Shown piece by piece: positions 10,923 to 21,388 of a DNA stretch of 64,000 nucleotides (position 1 is its first letter; every line of letters starts with the position of its first letter). A program made the translations under genes and the position numbers. The stretch comes from Lineus longissimus (taxonomy: Eukaryota > Nemertea > Pilidiophora > Heteronemertea > Lineidae), in assembly GCF_910592395.1 (NCBI RefSeq), contig NC_088316.1:8864001-8928000 (forward strand). The letters run 5' to 3'. The notes beneath the pieces were generated by a model, which saw only the letters and a list, made by a program, of their open reading frames with translations, was not told where the DNA came from and did no database searches.

Positions 10923-11611
10923 ACCAGAATGAATGAATGAATGAATATAAGAATTTCTATAGCGCCTGAATTAAAAGAAAAACTTAAATTCTCAGGCGCT
11001 TTACAAAGCAAAACACTCCCTGAAAAGGTGTTGTTTCAGGAGAGTTTTGAAAATGTCTATGGAACCAGCAAGCCTGATGTTGGAAGGTAGCTGGTTCCAT
11101 AGAACCGGTGATGACTTGTAAAAAGAACGGTCACCAAAGGTTTTGCACTTAGTGCGAGGGACCACCAAAGTTGGAGCAATAACAGAGCGGAGATGGTAGG
11201 TGGAATGGTGCCTCAGTCTGACCATATCACACAGGTACGCAGGTGCGACTCCATGTATTGCCTTATATGTAAATAAAAGCACTTTGAAAACAATCCTGTA
11301 TTTAACAGGAAGCCAATGGAGTCGCATGAGAACCGGTGTGATACGATCAAACCGCAGCACCAGACACACAACGCGAGCTGCAGCATTAAGTGCACGCTGC
11401 AGTCTGGAGAGTTGATGTGTAGAAATGCCATATAGAAGGGAATTACAATAATTAATGTGAGAAGTGACAAAGGCATGAACAAGAGTGGTGGTTGACTCAG
11501 GACTGAGGAACCGTCGATGGGTTTCCATAGACATGTTTTTGTCAAAGTAAACACCAAGGTTTCGTACCGATTCGACAGGTGAAATTGAGGCCTCCCCCAC
11601 TCTGATTGGAC
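10923..11611 (-). pseudogene. LINE 3' fragment (L2/CR1-like) inserted in the minisatellite
   Basis: The C-terminal RT part on the minus strand reads LVHAFVTSHINYCNSLLYG, LHWLPVKYRI, TFGDRSFYKSSPVLWNQLP and LLKQHLFRECFAL, then a stop near 11001. A hairpin-like AGCGCCTGA..TCAGGCGCT region and an (ATTC)n tail at 10925-10940 form the 3' end. It is 5'-truncated at about 11611, and a segment after NMSMETH is deleted relative to relatives such as the LINE at 3430-6064. The same minisatellite lies on both sides. Confidence 0.8.
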
Positions 11612-11840
11612 CCATATCTGGTGGAGAGCCCTTTTGAGCCCCCACCCCCAGACTGGTGAAGAACCCTTTTGACACCACCCCCACCAGCCGCAGACTGGTG
11701 GAGAACCCTTTTGTCGCCACCCCACCCCCTCTAAACTGGTGGAATGCTCTGACACCATCCCGCTACCCCTATCCATACTGGTGGACAGCCCTTTTTGACA
11801 CCGTCCCCTACCCCCAGCCTGGTGGAGAGCTCACTTAACA
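11612..11840. repeat. Minisatellite, right part
   Basis: About six degenerate units of about 40 bp (CAGACTGGTGGAGAACCC and variants, with CACCACCCCC spacers). Open frames across it are repeat artefacts. Confidence 0.75.
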
Positions 11841-12204
11841 CCATTCCTCTCCGCTGGTATGGAGTGTCATGGCGACGCGTGGCCAATTTCCAGGAGTGTA
11901 ACAAGAAGCTCACGTCCTCTCTAATTGTATAGATGACGTACAACAGATAATACTGAACAAAAACACATTGTTTCATATAAAATATCCCAAACCATGTAGG
12001 TGATGATGTCATAGGAATTAAAATTAGATTGGGGCAAGTCCTTTGGTTGATGATGTCAAATGAATAAAAAATAGACTGGGGCACAGAGGGCTAGTATCTA
12101 AACAAAAACCACCTCACTACAATTATTTCAGTGTCTTCTCACCGAATAATATTCTAACACTAATAGTGATAATCTTCTAAACCGAAAACCTCAGGCATTC
12201 AGGA
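11841..12204. other. No gene recognised
   Basis: Contains two related 30-bp stretches (GATGATGTCATAGGAATTAA at about 12001 and a similar one near 12050). Nothing coding was seen before the BEL/Pao remnant. Confidence 0.4.
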
Positions 12205-14092
12205 CTCTTAAGACTACCATTTGCATTGAGTGCTGATATTTCTAAGGCTTTTTTACAGAGCGGCGTTTGTCCTCATGATCAAGATGTCCATAGGTTTCTT
12301 TGGGACCACAATGGTAAGATTAGGACTATGAAATTTACAAGGGTACCGTTTGGTAACAGAAGTAGTCCATTTCTTCTTAATGCTACTCTTAAGTACCATC
12401 TATCTACTTATCCCGCATCTCGAACTGTAGATGAGTTGACTGAAAACCTGTACGTGGATGATTTCCTGTCCGGTGCTGATTTTGAACAAGAGCTTTGTGA
12501 ATTGTACGAAGAGTCTGTTGATGTCACATCCAAGGCAGGTATGGTTATGTCAAAATGTCATACTAATAGTCAGCCACTTGTAGATAAATTCAGTCATGAG
12601 TTTGGTTCAAAGCATCTAGCAGATCCTAATGTTAATGTCCTTGGTATGAAATGGTTGTCAGATGAGGATTGTTTTGGTTTTGATGGGTTTGACTTGTCAC
12701 TGTCTGATGTAGCTTGTACTAAAAGGTCTGTGCTGAGCTTCATGTCTAGACTATTTGATCCAATGGGTCTGTTGATGCCTTTCTCAATGATGTTAAAATT
12801 CCTGGATCCTGGATCTTACAAGACGTCTTTTGTTATGTCAAAGGCTAGGGTTACTCCTTTAAAGAAGCAAACTATTCCTCGTTTGGAGTTGTTAGGTGCG
12901 TTGTTAGGAGCCAGACTGCTTGTGTTTGTTTGTAATGCTCTGAAGTTGTGCATTGACAGAGTTAAGTACTACTGTTGGACCGATTCTATGATAGTGTTGG
13001 GTTGGATTCGGAATCGTGTTGCTAAGTTACCCTTGTTTGTAGCCAACAGATTAAATGAGATTACTGAGTTGTCTTGTCCTGTCAACTGGTATCATGTAGA
13101 TGGTTGTGATAATCCTGCTGACCTATTAACGCGGTGTTTGGGTGCTGAGAAATTGTTATATTCTCAGCTGTGGAAGTTTGGTCCTCATTGGTTGTTGAGG
13201 GACTTTCCTAAGGTAAAGGTTCAAACTGCATTGGTCATGTTGTATCCAGAGTCTGAGTGTGAACAGGAACCTATTTCTTCGCTGATTTCTGTGTCTCAAC
13301 CACAGCGCGTCATCCCTGTTGAAAGGTGGTCTACTCTTGTAAATCAATAAGAATCACTGGTAATGTGATGAGGTTCATTGAACGGTTGAAAGCTAGTAGG
13401 CCTAGTGGTCAGAGTTCTGTGGTACATGTAGGACCATTGTCTTTGGAGGAACTATCTCAGACAAAGTTGTTGTTGTTCAAGTGTAGTCAGGTTGAGTATT
13501 ATCACTCTGAACTGTGTGCTTTAGAAGCTGGTCGTAATATACCACGTACTTCTTCACTTCTTAGGTTATCACCATTTCTGGGCAGTGATGGATTGTTGAG
13601 GGTTAAGGGAAGGTTGCAATTGTCAAGTCTTTCTTATGAAGAGAAGCATCCTATTATTCTACCATCCTGTCATCTCACCTTACTTCTGGTTCGGTTCCAT
13701 CATGTGCTGTTAAAACACTCTGTAGTGAAAGCACTTATTTCAAACCTTAGGTGTTCTTATTGGATAGTTGGTGTTAGAAGGATGGCTAGGTATGTGAAAA
13801 GAAAATGTATCTGTTGTCAAAAGGAGGACTATTTAGCTTGCAATAGACCAGTTGCCCCTTTGCCTCCCCTACGTGTCCAGCAAGCAGTTGCTTTCACTGT
13901 TACTGGGTTGGATTATGCTGGCCCTTTGTACTGTGTAGATGAAGCTAGTTTGAAGAAGTATATTCTCTTATTAACATGTGCTGTTGTAAGAGCCGTACAT
14001 CTTGAGTTAACGGACTCCATGTCATTATTAGATTTCATATAAGCCATTCGCCGATTCATAGCCAGGAGGGGGTTACTTTCTGTGATAATGTT
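12205..14092 (+). pseudogene. BEL/Pao retrotransposon pol remnant
   Basis: Starts inside the reverse transcriptase (LSADISKAFLQ). It has the RT active site NLYVDDFLSG with both Asp residues, then FDPMGLL, an RNase H-type stretch (MSKARVTPLKKQTIPRLELL and WTDSMIVLGWI) and PADLLTR. From 13326 the integrase follows in another frame: the Cys-containing YVKRKCICCQK, then TGLDYAGPLY with the first catalytic Asp, and AVVRAVHLEL. It breaks at a TAA near 14041 and ends before the second Asp. There is an internal deletion between RT and RNase H (about 12810) and a frameshift near 13330-13350. Protease and the 5' half are missing. The 3' LTR follows at 14360. Confidence 0.85.
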
Positions 14093-14359
14093 TAAATTTG
14101 TATAATTATTCAGTTGGAATTCATTGTATTTCAACCTCTTTCTCAGTTACCCTGGTTTAGTGGGTCCTAATATTACCTGTGTTTATCATTCTGTCTAAAC
14201 AGCTCTCCCACTTTTTTGAAGTTATGGTTATTGTTGTAGCACTAATAGATTGTATACATGGTTGTAAAGTTGTTTACCAACGATACAGCGGGTTGATTAA
14301 CTCTAACTATCCAGTAATTAGGATTGATTACTATTGGAGATCCTCCAATGGGGGGAATA

Positions 14360-14597
14360 TGTTGGTAATCAATCTGAAATAGAGTATCGACTAGGCCCAC
14401 TGATTTACGTCGCTTGACTTTATTGTGTTGTTATATGTGTCCCTCCCCCATAACCGACGACGGGATTACTTTCTAAAGAATAAAAGCATTTGCTAGATCC
14501 GAGTCGTTGTGTTAGGTTCATTCCGTGACCACCGTCCTTTCCTCTTGAGAATTTCCGTATACCCAGTGTCATAATCCCTGACATGGACCATTCAACA
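14360..14597 (+). repeat. Probable BEL/Pao 3' LTR
   Basis: Begins TGTTGG right after a purine tract (GGGGGGAATA) and ends CAACA, giving TGTTG/CAACA inverted termini. It contains the polyadenylation signal AATAAA at 14479-14484. The matching 5' LTR was not found in the window, so the call rests on these features and its position behind the pol remnant. Confidence 0.55.
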
Positions 14598-16190
14598 CAG
14601 GGTTCGTACGCTCCTGGAAAACCTTGAAAAGTCATGGAATTACGTGGTTTTTTTCAAGGCCTGGAATGGTCATGAAAAAGACAAATTATGTCAAAATGTC
14701 TGGAAATTCATGGAAATTTGTATTGGTGTCGTTAAAAATAAAAATGATCATGATTTTCAAACTGTGTGTTGGTACTTTAATCACCCGACACTTCAGCCCA
14801 GACTTCTGCAAAGACACGGGAACGGACAGCCATGTGCTCCGGAACCATGCCATCACTGACGCATTAATTAGCGGCGACATGGCGAACAAAACTAATCCTG
14901 CTCCACTGATACCCGGATCAATATTTGGCGCGCGGATTCGCTGTGGAGATGACATGGATGGCGGGCACGTGTGCATGGTGAGCATGTGTCAGTATGAGCT
15001 GCTGCTTCCTTCCCTTGTCATGTCTGACTGCTGAGGGCCAGATTTGTTTAATGTTACTTGCTGGAGAGGACTAAGAGATGCAAGGCTGCTGTGCATCTTG
15101 TGAGCAATGGCTACACATGCCAGCCTTCAAGGAATGGCTGCGGCCGTAAAGGAAAACTGCAACAAGGCCAGTTGTGTTCTGTGTGCCAAGCCTTTCGACG
15201 TGAGCAACATGGGGGAAGCAGCCTTGAAGTCTCACATGAATGGTTAGTAGCCTCAGAAGTTCGTTTATATAAGGAAGAAATCAACACTGCTGACCTCATG
15301 GGGTACATCTGGCGCCACCCCGAGTACTAGTACTGTTAGTGATGTGCCTACGACTACAGATGCAAGAGGCACCACGCCAGGAGGGGCAGAAAGTGCTGCG
15401 CCCATGGGTTCAACTCCAAGTACATCAGGGCAGGAGGCCTACTATGGACAGGTTCCTTACCCGATCGGGCACACTTAGTTCGAAAGTCCTTTGGTCTCTT
15501 CATGTGGTGTCTACTCATTCATCTTACAAATCCTGTGAAGGGAGTGCTGACCTCTTCAAGGCTTTGTTTCCAGATAGTGTTCTGGCTCAACAGTTTGGTT
15601 GTGGAGAAAGTAAATGCGCGCGCCTGGCAAGGTGGGGTCTCGGGCCCTAATTCAAGGACCTTCTTACACGTGATGATAATCACACTTAACCTTTTGTTCT
15701 GCACTTCGACGAGAGCCTGAATTTCGAAAATCAGAAGAAGCAACTTGACATGCATGTACAGTACTGACAGTATGACTCTGTGTCAAGTAGGTACTCAGGT
15801 TCTGAATTTCTGGGGAAGGGGAATGCAGATCACTTGGTTCAATCTTTCCTCAAATGTGCTGAGTCCCTTCAACTGAGTAAGTTGATACAGATAGCCATGG
15901 ATGGGCCAAATGTAAATCTCAAATTTCATCGTAGAATGGTTTCTCACATGCAACAGAGTTATGATAAGAAGCTGTGGATTATGTGGATTACATCAAATTC
16001 ATGGTGCATTGAAGAATGCAATGGACAAAAACGTGCTGTTCTAAGATTTGCAGTCTGTTTTCACAAGCCTCTTCTATCTGTTCGATGACGCACCTGCTCG
16101 GAAGACAGAATACACCAACGTGACTGGATCCTCAAAGTTTGGACTGCAGTTCTGCAAACATTGTTGGGTCTGCTGGTATCAAATTAATCA
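14598..16190 (+). pseudogene. hAT-like transposase relic
   Basis: Starts with CAGGGTTCGTACGCTCCTGG, a hAT-style terminus. Coding pieces in several frames follow: a zinc finger near 15170-15240 (CVLCAKPFDVSNMGEAALKSH), a Ser/Thr/Pro-rich linker, DLFKALFPDSVLAQQFGCGE at about 15548, FDESLNFENQKKQLDMHV at about 15700, SRYSGSEFLGKGNADHLVQS, IQIAMDGPNVNLKFH and finally LFYLFDDAPARKTEYTNVTG at about 16066-16127. These blocks match a DDE transposase family common in aquatic animals that I recall as hAT-related. There are many stops and frameshifts. The right terminus was not found. Confidence 0.65.
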
Positions 16191-16807
16191 AGAGAGCTCG
16201 CTCTTCAAGTACATATGTGAGTTTGAGGGTAAATGCATAAAGAATAAAAAATATTAACCATTTTGTAAGTGTAAAATTTTTCTTCACCCACAATGTAGTT
16301 TGACCTCCAGCTGGAGGATTGTCGGTTAATTACCATAACCGGAGCCATCAGGAATTAATTTATGATTACTCTTCCAGCTGGTTATAATGCAAGCAGTTTC
16401 ATATATTCTCGAATATTTTTCCCTGCAAATTATGTCGCCTAGTCTGATGATTATGAAGGTATTCACCAAAAACCAGAAGATGGCTGTGTTGCATCTGACA
16501 ACACTTTGGCTCTAGTCTTTGTATCTGGCGACTGCCATATGCCAACGATCTTCCTGAGCTGTTAATTATACACACCCAAACGAAAGATTTCTATGAAGGT
16601 TCTTAAACAGGAGTGTACTGCCAGAAACCTTTGTATATTGTAATTGAAATGCTTGTATTCGAATCTAGGGAAGGTTTTGAATGCACTGGTTCCTTATTCA
16701 GCCTATTTGAGGGGATAATTGGCAAAATGAGAGCCATTCAAATGACTGTGGATTGTGCCTATCCAAAAAGTAAACAAAGCAGTCTATCGTTCTTTTGTGA
16801 TCATGCT
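16191..16807. other. No gene recognised
   Basis: Contains no identified exon or repeat boundary. It may include the lost 3' end of the hAT relic. Confidence 0.4.
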
Positions 16808-16869
16808 TTTTAGCTCACCTCTTAGCAGAGGTGAGCTTATCCCATACCGTGGCGTCCGTCGTCCGTCGT

Positions 16870-16907
<38 letters not shown>

Positions 16908-17949
16908 CGTCGTCCGTTAGCAGGGCACGTTTCGTAACTGTTAGAGCTATTGAGTTGAAACTTGGTACACATGTACCCTTATGTAATGACACCTTGGAGA
17001 CCAAGTTTCGGTCTGATTCGTTTCATGGTTTGGCCACCAGGGGGCCAAACGTTAAAAGTGAAAATATGCAATATCTCCCTTAATAGTAGTGGGGAAATTT
17101 TGAAAAAAATATGGTAGGTACTTCTAGCAAAGGTGCATCATATATCCTCCGGGTTTTTGATTTGACCTCATTTTCAAGGTCACAGAGGTCAAATGGTGTA
17201 AATTGGCCGTTAGGATGTAACGATGGCACGTTTCTAAACTGCAATGACTATTGATACCAAATTTGGTACACATTTACCCCTTAGTCAGGTGATCTCAGGG
17301 ACCGAAGTTTGGTCCAATATGATTCACCACTTGACCACCAGGGGGCAAAATCCAAAAACCTTAAAAATGTGATTATTCCTTAACTTCTTGCCCGATTGCC
17401 ACCAATTTGATATCATGGGTACATCTAACCACCATACAGTATATGTCACACAGGTTTTTAATTTGACCTTCTTGTCAAGGTCACAGAGGTCAAATGGCGT
17501 AAATTCGCCGTCAGGCCGTAACTATGGCACGTTTCTTAACTGCAATGACTATTGATCACAAATTAAGTACACATGTACCCCTTGGTCAGGTGATCTCAGG
17601 TACCGAAGTTTGGTGCGATCTGATTTGCCGTTTGGCCTCCAGGGAGGGGGCCAAATCCTAAATTCTTCAAAATGCCATTATTCCTAGTAATGACTTGCCC
17701 GATTGGCACCAATTTTATATCATAGGTACATCTAATTCTAACAACCATTCAATGTGTCACTCGGGTCTTCTTTGATTTGACCTACTTTTCAAGGTCACAG
17801 AGGTCGAATATACTGTAAATTGGCCATTTTGGGGAAACTGTAATTGCCTGGACCTACATCAAACCTAACACTACATGACACAATACCATGCTCTTTATCC
17901 ATCTTTCCTCCACATGAGGTGAGCACAATGGCCCTGGCCATTTCATTCA
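16808..17949 (+). mobile_element. Helentron-associated-like element, family 1 (complete copy)
   Basis: Begins TTTTTAGCTCACCTCTTAGC and ends GAGGTGAGCACAATGG followed by CCCTGGCCATTTCATT. The ends carry inverted AGCTCACCT / AGGTGAGC, a (GTC)n tract near the start, and a 3' hairpin (AATGGCC/GGCCATT). The core is three tandem modules of 301 bp, marked by GGCACGTTTC at about 16925, 17226 and 17527; each holds TTGGTACACAT, CCACCAGGGGGC and CAAGGTCACAGAGGTCAAA. No ORF. This is the architecture of HINE/pearl-type non-autonomous elements. The assignment is by architecture only. Confidence 0.6.
16853..16917. repeat. (GTC)n microsatellite
   Basis: GTC/GTCC trinucleotide run near the 5' end of the family-1 element. 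Similar CCGTC-rich tracts follow the 5' ends of the other families. Confidence 0.85.
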
Positions 17950-18803
17950 TTGTCTAAATCTTACTTATTACTGAATCAAATGTTATGTGTAAGATATCAA
18001 TCTCTTGTTTGATGTTTGGAGATCCAAAAGGAGGCATTAATATTTCGTCATCAGGCAATTTCTTGACCCTGAAAGGGATTTTCTGGTGCTATATGGAAAG
18101 ATCTTTGCTGGGTGCATATAAAAGCCAACAGCGGCGGAATGGGAATCGCCCGCGCCCAATATCCGAGTTCCTGAGCCTGCGTCATCTCCAAAGTTAGCCA
18201 AAGATTTCCAAAGATTATAAGAGCATTCGTTTTTTACCAATTCGGAGCTCACAAAAAACACAATTACTTAAGAAGGGATATTTATTTCACAAATAGTAAC
18301 ATGTATTATTATTAGTAATTGCATATATTGAAATGAAAGAAGCAATTTTGCCCGGATTCATAGCAATTTAACTCGCTCAGAACAGTTGAAAGGTTTATCT
18401 CTCTGAAGTAGAAGAAGACACTTATTTGTCATCTTGATGATGTTATTTTCCAGTTTCATGTGTTTTCTTTGTAAAGCAGTTGATTATGTTCATCACTCTT
18501 CTGTATACTGACTTACTGGTCAACCCCTTTTAAGAAAAGAAGGTACAGAATAAATAGAGACGGAGAAATAGAACAGTGACAAGGACTATTGCTGTTTATG
18601 CCAAACACGCAGCTAATGATTGTCATGGGGTTAGTAATGGTGGACCTAACTTGTATGCGAACATTTAGTCCCAGCTTATTGTTGTGAAAGTGGAATTTGC
18701 CCGACTCGCATGACTTTTCAGTCGATAGTAAGTTAAATTTTTAGTAAGTCTGATATTTGTTTTGGTGAAATTTTTATTTCCCCTCTTGTCTGCATTATTT
18801 CAG
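17950..18803. other. No gene recognised (probable intron)
   Basis: No exon or repeat was identified between the family-1 element and the exon at 18804. Confidence 0.4.
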
Positions 18804-18920
18804 AATGTGTGTCCGTTCCAGAAACACCACCTTCGAATGGACAGCTGTCCACGTTAGAAGATGTGTGGAAGTCCCAGCACGTACTCATGGCTGTGTCCCT
18901 GGATGATACATGGAAGCAAG
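18804..18920 (+). CDS. Exon of unrecognised host gene (2)
   Basis: Acceptor TATTTCAG ends at 18803; donor GCAAG|GTAACA is at 18921. The frame reads CVSVPETPPSNGQLSTLEDV, then WKSQHVLMAVSLDDTWKQ, clean and amino-acid-rich in the manner of a real exon. Its start phase fits the end phase of the exon at 7034-7248 (the split codon becomes Glu). It ends in phase 1. No known domain is recognised. A family-related short-element 5' end (TTTTTTAGCTCTCCTGTGGG) begins in the following intron at about 18928. Confidence 0.5.
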
Positions 18921-19182
18921 GTAACAGCTTTTTAGCTCTCCTGTGGGGAGCTTATACGTCACAAGGGCGTCCGTTGTCATCGTTTGTTTGTGGAGTACGT
19001 TTCGTGACCATTGGAGCTAGATAACTGAAACTTGGCTGAAGGTAGTTTTGGGCAATAAGCCTAGAACACAGCTACTCTACAGGTCAACATTTAGGTCAGT
19101 CCTCAGGTACTATTTACAGACACAATGAGAAAACCTTGTCTCCTTGGCCTGGATAAACAGGTATTGGAAAACTATGGATTAC

Positions 19183-19218
19183 AAAACACTGGACTGGACT
19201 GGGAAAGTCTGGACTGAC
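19183..19218 (+). repeat. 36-bp repeat, inverted partner at 26123-26158
   Basis: AAAACACTGGACTGGACTGG and the following 16 bases are the exact reverse complement of 26123-26158. Similarity continues weakly (CGCTCTCCA-like) beyond it. Confidence 0.75.
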
Positions 19219-19378
19219 ATAGTCTGGACTGACATCACTCTCCAACGCCTGGAATCAATAAACTGGTGCCCTGTCCTAGCTCATTTCCCAATACCCCATC
19301 CATTCTCAAAGTCATCATGGCGCCATAATCTCCCTCCCTGCTTGCAAAGTGACTTACCCAAGGAACCACACAACTACC

Positions 19379-19470
19379 TTTTTAGCTCAGCTGACTCAGT
19401 CAGCCGAGCTTGTCAAATAAGTTGTTCAGTGGCGTCCGTCTGTCCATCCATCCATCCGTCCGTCCATCTG
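19379..19470 (+). mobile_element. Family-2 short element, 5' end
   Basis: TTTTTAGCTCAGCTGACTCA, then AGTCAGC, then a CCGTC/TCCA-rich tract. The start matches the starts at about 19902 and 35430, and its AGCTCAGCTGA is inverted relative to the 3' ends (TCAGCTGAGC) at 24051, 25866 and 38613. Confidence 0.55.
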
Positions 19471-19901
19471 TTAAACACCTGGTGCACATTTTGAATTGAG
19501 AGGAGCTAGAGGCCCTGAAATTGGCGTATGTGTACATCAGGAGTAAGGGTACGTTGACACAAAAAATTGGAGCAATGCGCCTAAAAATAAGCATACTACG
19601 GCAATCGGAGCGTCAAGTTGAAATAGTGCAATTTCTCATGAATTATTCATTGGACAAACAACAGCTTATTTCCCCTGAAAGACAAAGATTTGCATATAAT
19701 TATCACCAAAGGATTTCAAATTTCGACCAAGTTTAAGTGGTGTTATCACATGTTATGTAATTGGCAAGAAGCCAAGTGGTTTTCAAAATTCGCGGGAAAC
19801 TACTATTACTATGCTCATTCAGGGTTTATGCTCGGTCTGGGCATATGAGCTCTCGATTCGCGAAGTTTTAGACGATGATTTCGCCCAATATGGCTCAGAT
19901 T

Positions 19902-19985
19902 TTTTAGCTCAGCTGACAAGCTGGGCTATTCATATGAGTAAATGGTAGAATGAATGTCCGTCTGTCTGTCTGTCTGTCTGTCCGT
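19902..19985 (+). mobile_element. Family-2 short element, second 5' end
   Basis: TTTTTTAGCTCAGCTGACAA followed by a (TCTG)n tract. Two starts here and two ends at 24084 and 25899 are consistent with nested copies, though the pairing is not proven. Confidence 0.5.
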
Positions 19986-20159
19986 TAAACAGGCACGTTT
20001 CAAAACTATGGCGGATAGGAGATAGATTTTCCCTCTGAGGCGTTGAGACCCTTCAGGACTCCTGAATAGACCAAATGTGGGTCCGGCAGGATGAGCGGTT
20101 TGGCCACTAGGTGGCACCGAGCAAAATTTTCCAAAAACTTTTCCAGCAGCTGATTTCTC

Positions 20160-21300
20160 CTAATTCTTTAAGTTGGGGATCATGAATCAAATATAATCTT
20201 ATAGAGCAAAGCTTTTTCTTTCATTATCAATAGGCGTGGTTCATGAATTTCTCACCAGGTGGTGTTACTGGCGCAATTTAGTGAGCACCCCAAAGAAGAG
20301 CATTTTAAATTTCGCGCGAGTTATCCCACGTGCAGCGAACGTCACGTCTCGGAGTCTGCGCAGTTCAGACGTAAGGAGACCATGCTATGGAATAGATCGC
20401 GTTCTGTCAATTCAGAGGTAAGTTCTCATTAAATTCACAATTTCATAGGCGATAATATTTGGCTGCTTGTGTTATTGCATGTTGATGACATTAGGGAAGG
20501 CTTGGATTGTTTAATTGGATGTGATTAATTTGAAATAGTTCATCGACGATCGTTGAAAAACGATCTGCGAAATGCAGCTTGGTCTGAGAAACGATGTCAA
20601 AGTCCGGCTTTAAATCATGGATTACTCAACAAATAACTCTTGTCACATAGCAGAACTAATGTGAATAAACAAGACAATAATAAACATCGTTCTGATATCA
20701 TCGGGTAAGATTGCCAATGTACATAAACAGTGTAATTGAGGATCGACTCCGGCGATTTGAAATGTCAACAAACAATAAATGCGATAGCTGATACACACTG
20801 ACACATACACACTGTACATAGCACAATGCTTCAAACGGGGCCGATTCATCACTCTTATCACAATGTATTCTCAATGAACTTCCTTGATCATTTGGCCCTA
20901 GCGCCTTATCAGTTGTTGTAGGCCTTGTATTTGATATAAAACTTGGCTAGCTTAGCTATCTATCAAAATTAAAATGTTATCTCCTCATCCTGTTTTGCAG
21001 GAATGATCTGCACTACTACAGCTGCATTTGAACATATTTGGTGACCACATCACAGATGACCAAGAGAGATGATCGAGCTATGACTTTGCACATCCCATCG
21101 ACTTCGGTGTTCACCAGTGCAATCATCAGAAGAGCCAGTCAATTCTAGTATTCAAGTATTTCATTCTGTAATACTTACCTCAAAATTTACTAAATAAAGA
21201 AAACCGCATGTGGCAGTTGGTTAAAAAAATCAAGTCTATCTGTTTAAAGTTTTTACTTGCTATCAACATTTCAATGGTGGCATTCTGCTAAGGTTTGTTA
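20160..21300 (+). other. Non-coding; possible two-exon transcript
   Basis: No coding. A donor TCAGAG|GTAAGT lies at about 20416, an acceptor TTTTGCAG at 21000, and AATAAA at about 21193. These could be a small spliced non-coding transcript, but nothing independent supports it. Confidence 0.2.
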
Positions 21301-21388
21301 AGAGTTTCACTTGACTTAAGCAGGGTGTACACTAGTAAAATATTAGCAACATTTTACCAACATTTTACCAACATTTTACCAACATTTT

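Noticed and set aside
11656-11838. Small plus-strand ORF in the CCACC-rich minisatellite
   Set aside because: Translation only reflects the repeat unit.
16784-16972. ORFs over the (GTC)n tract
   Set aside because: Poly-Val/poly-Thr translations from a microsatellite.
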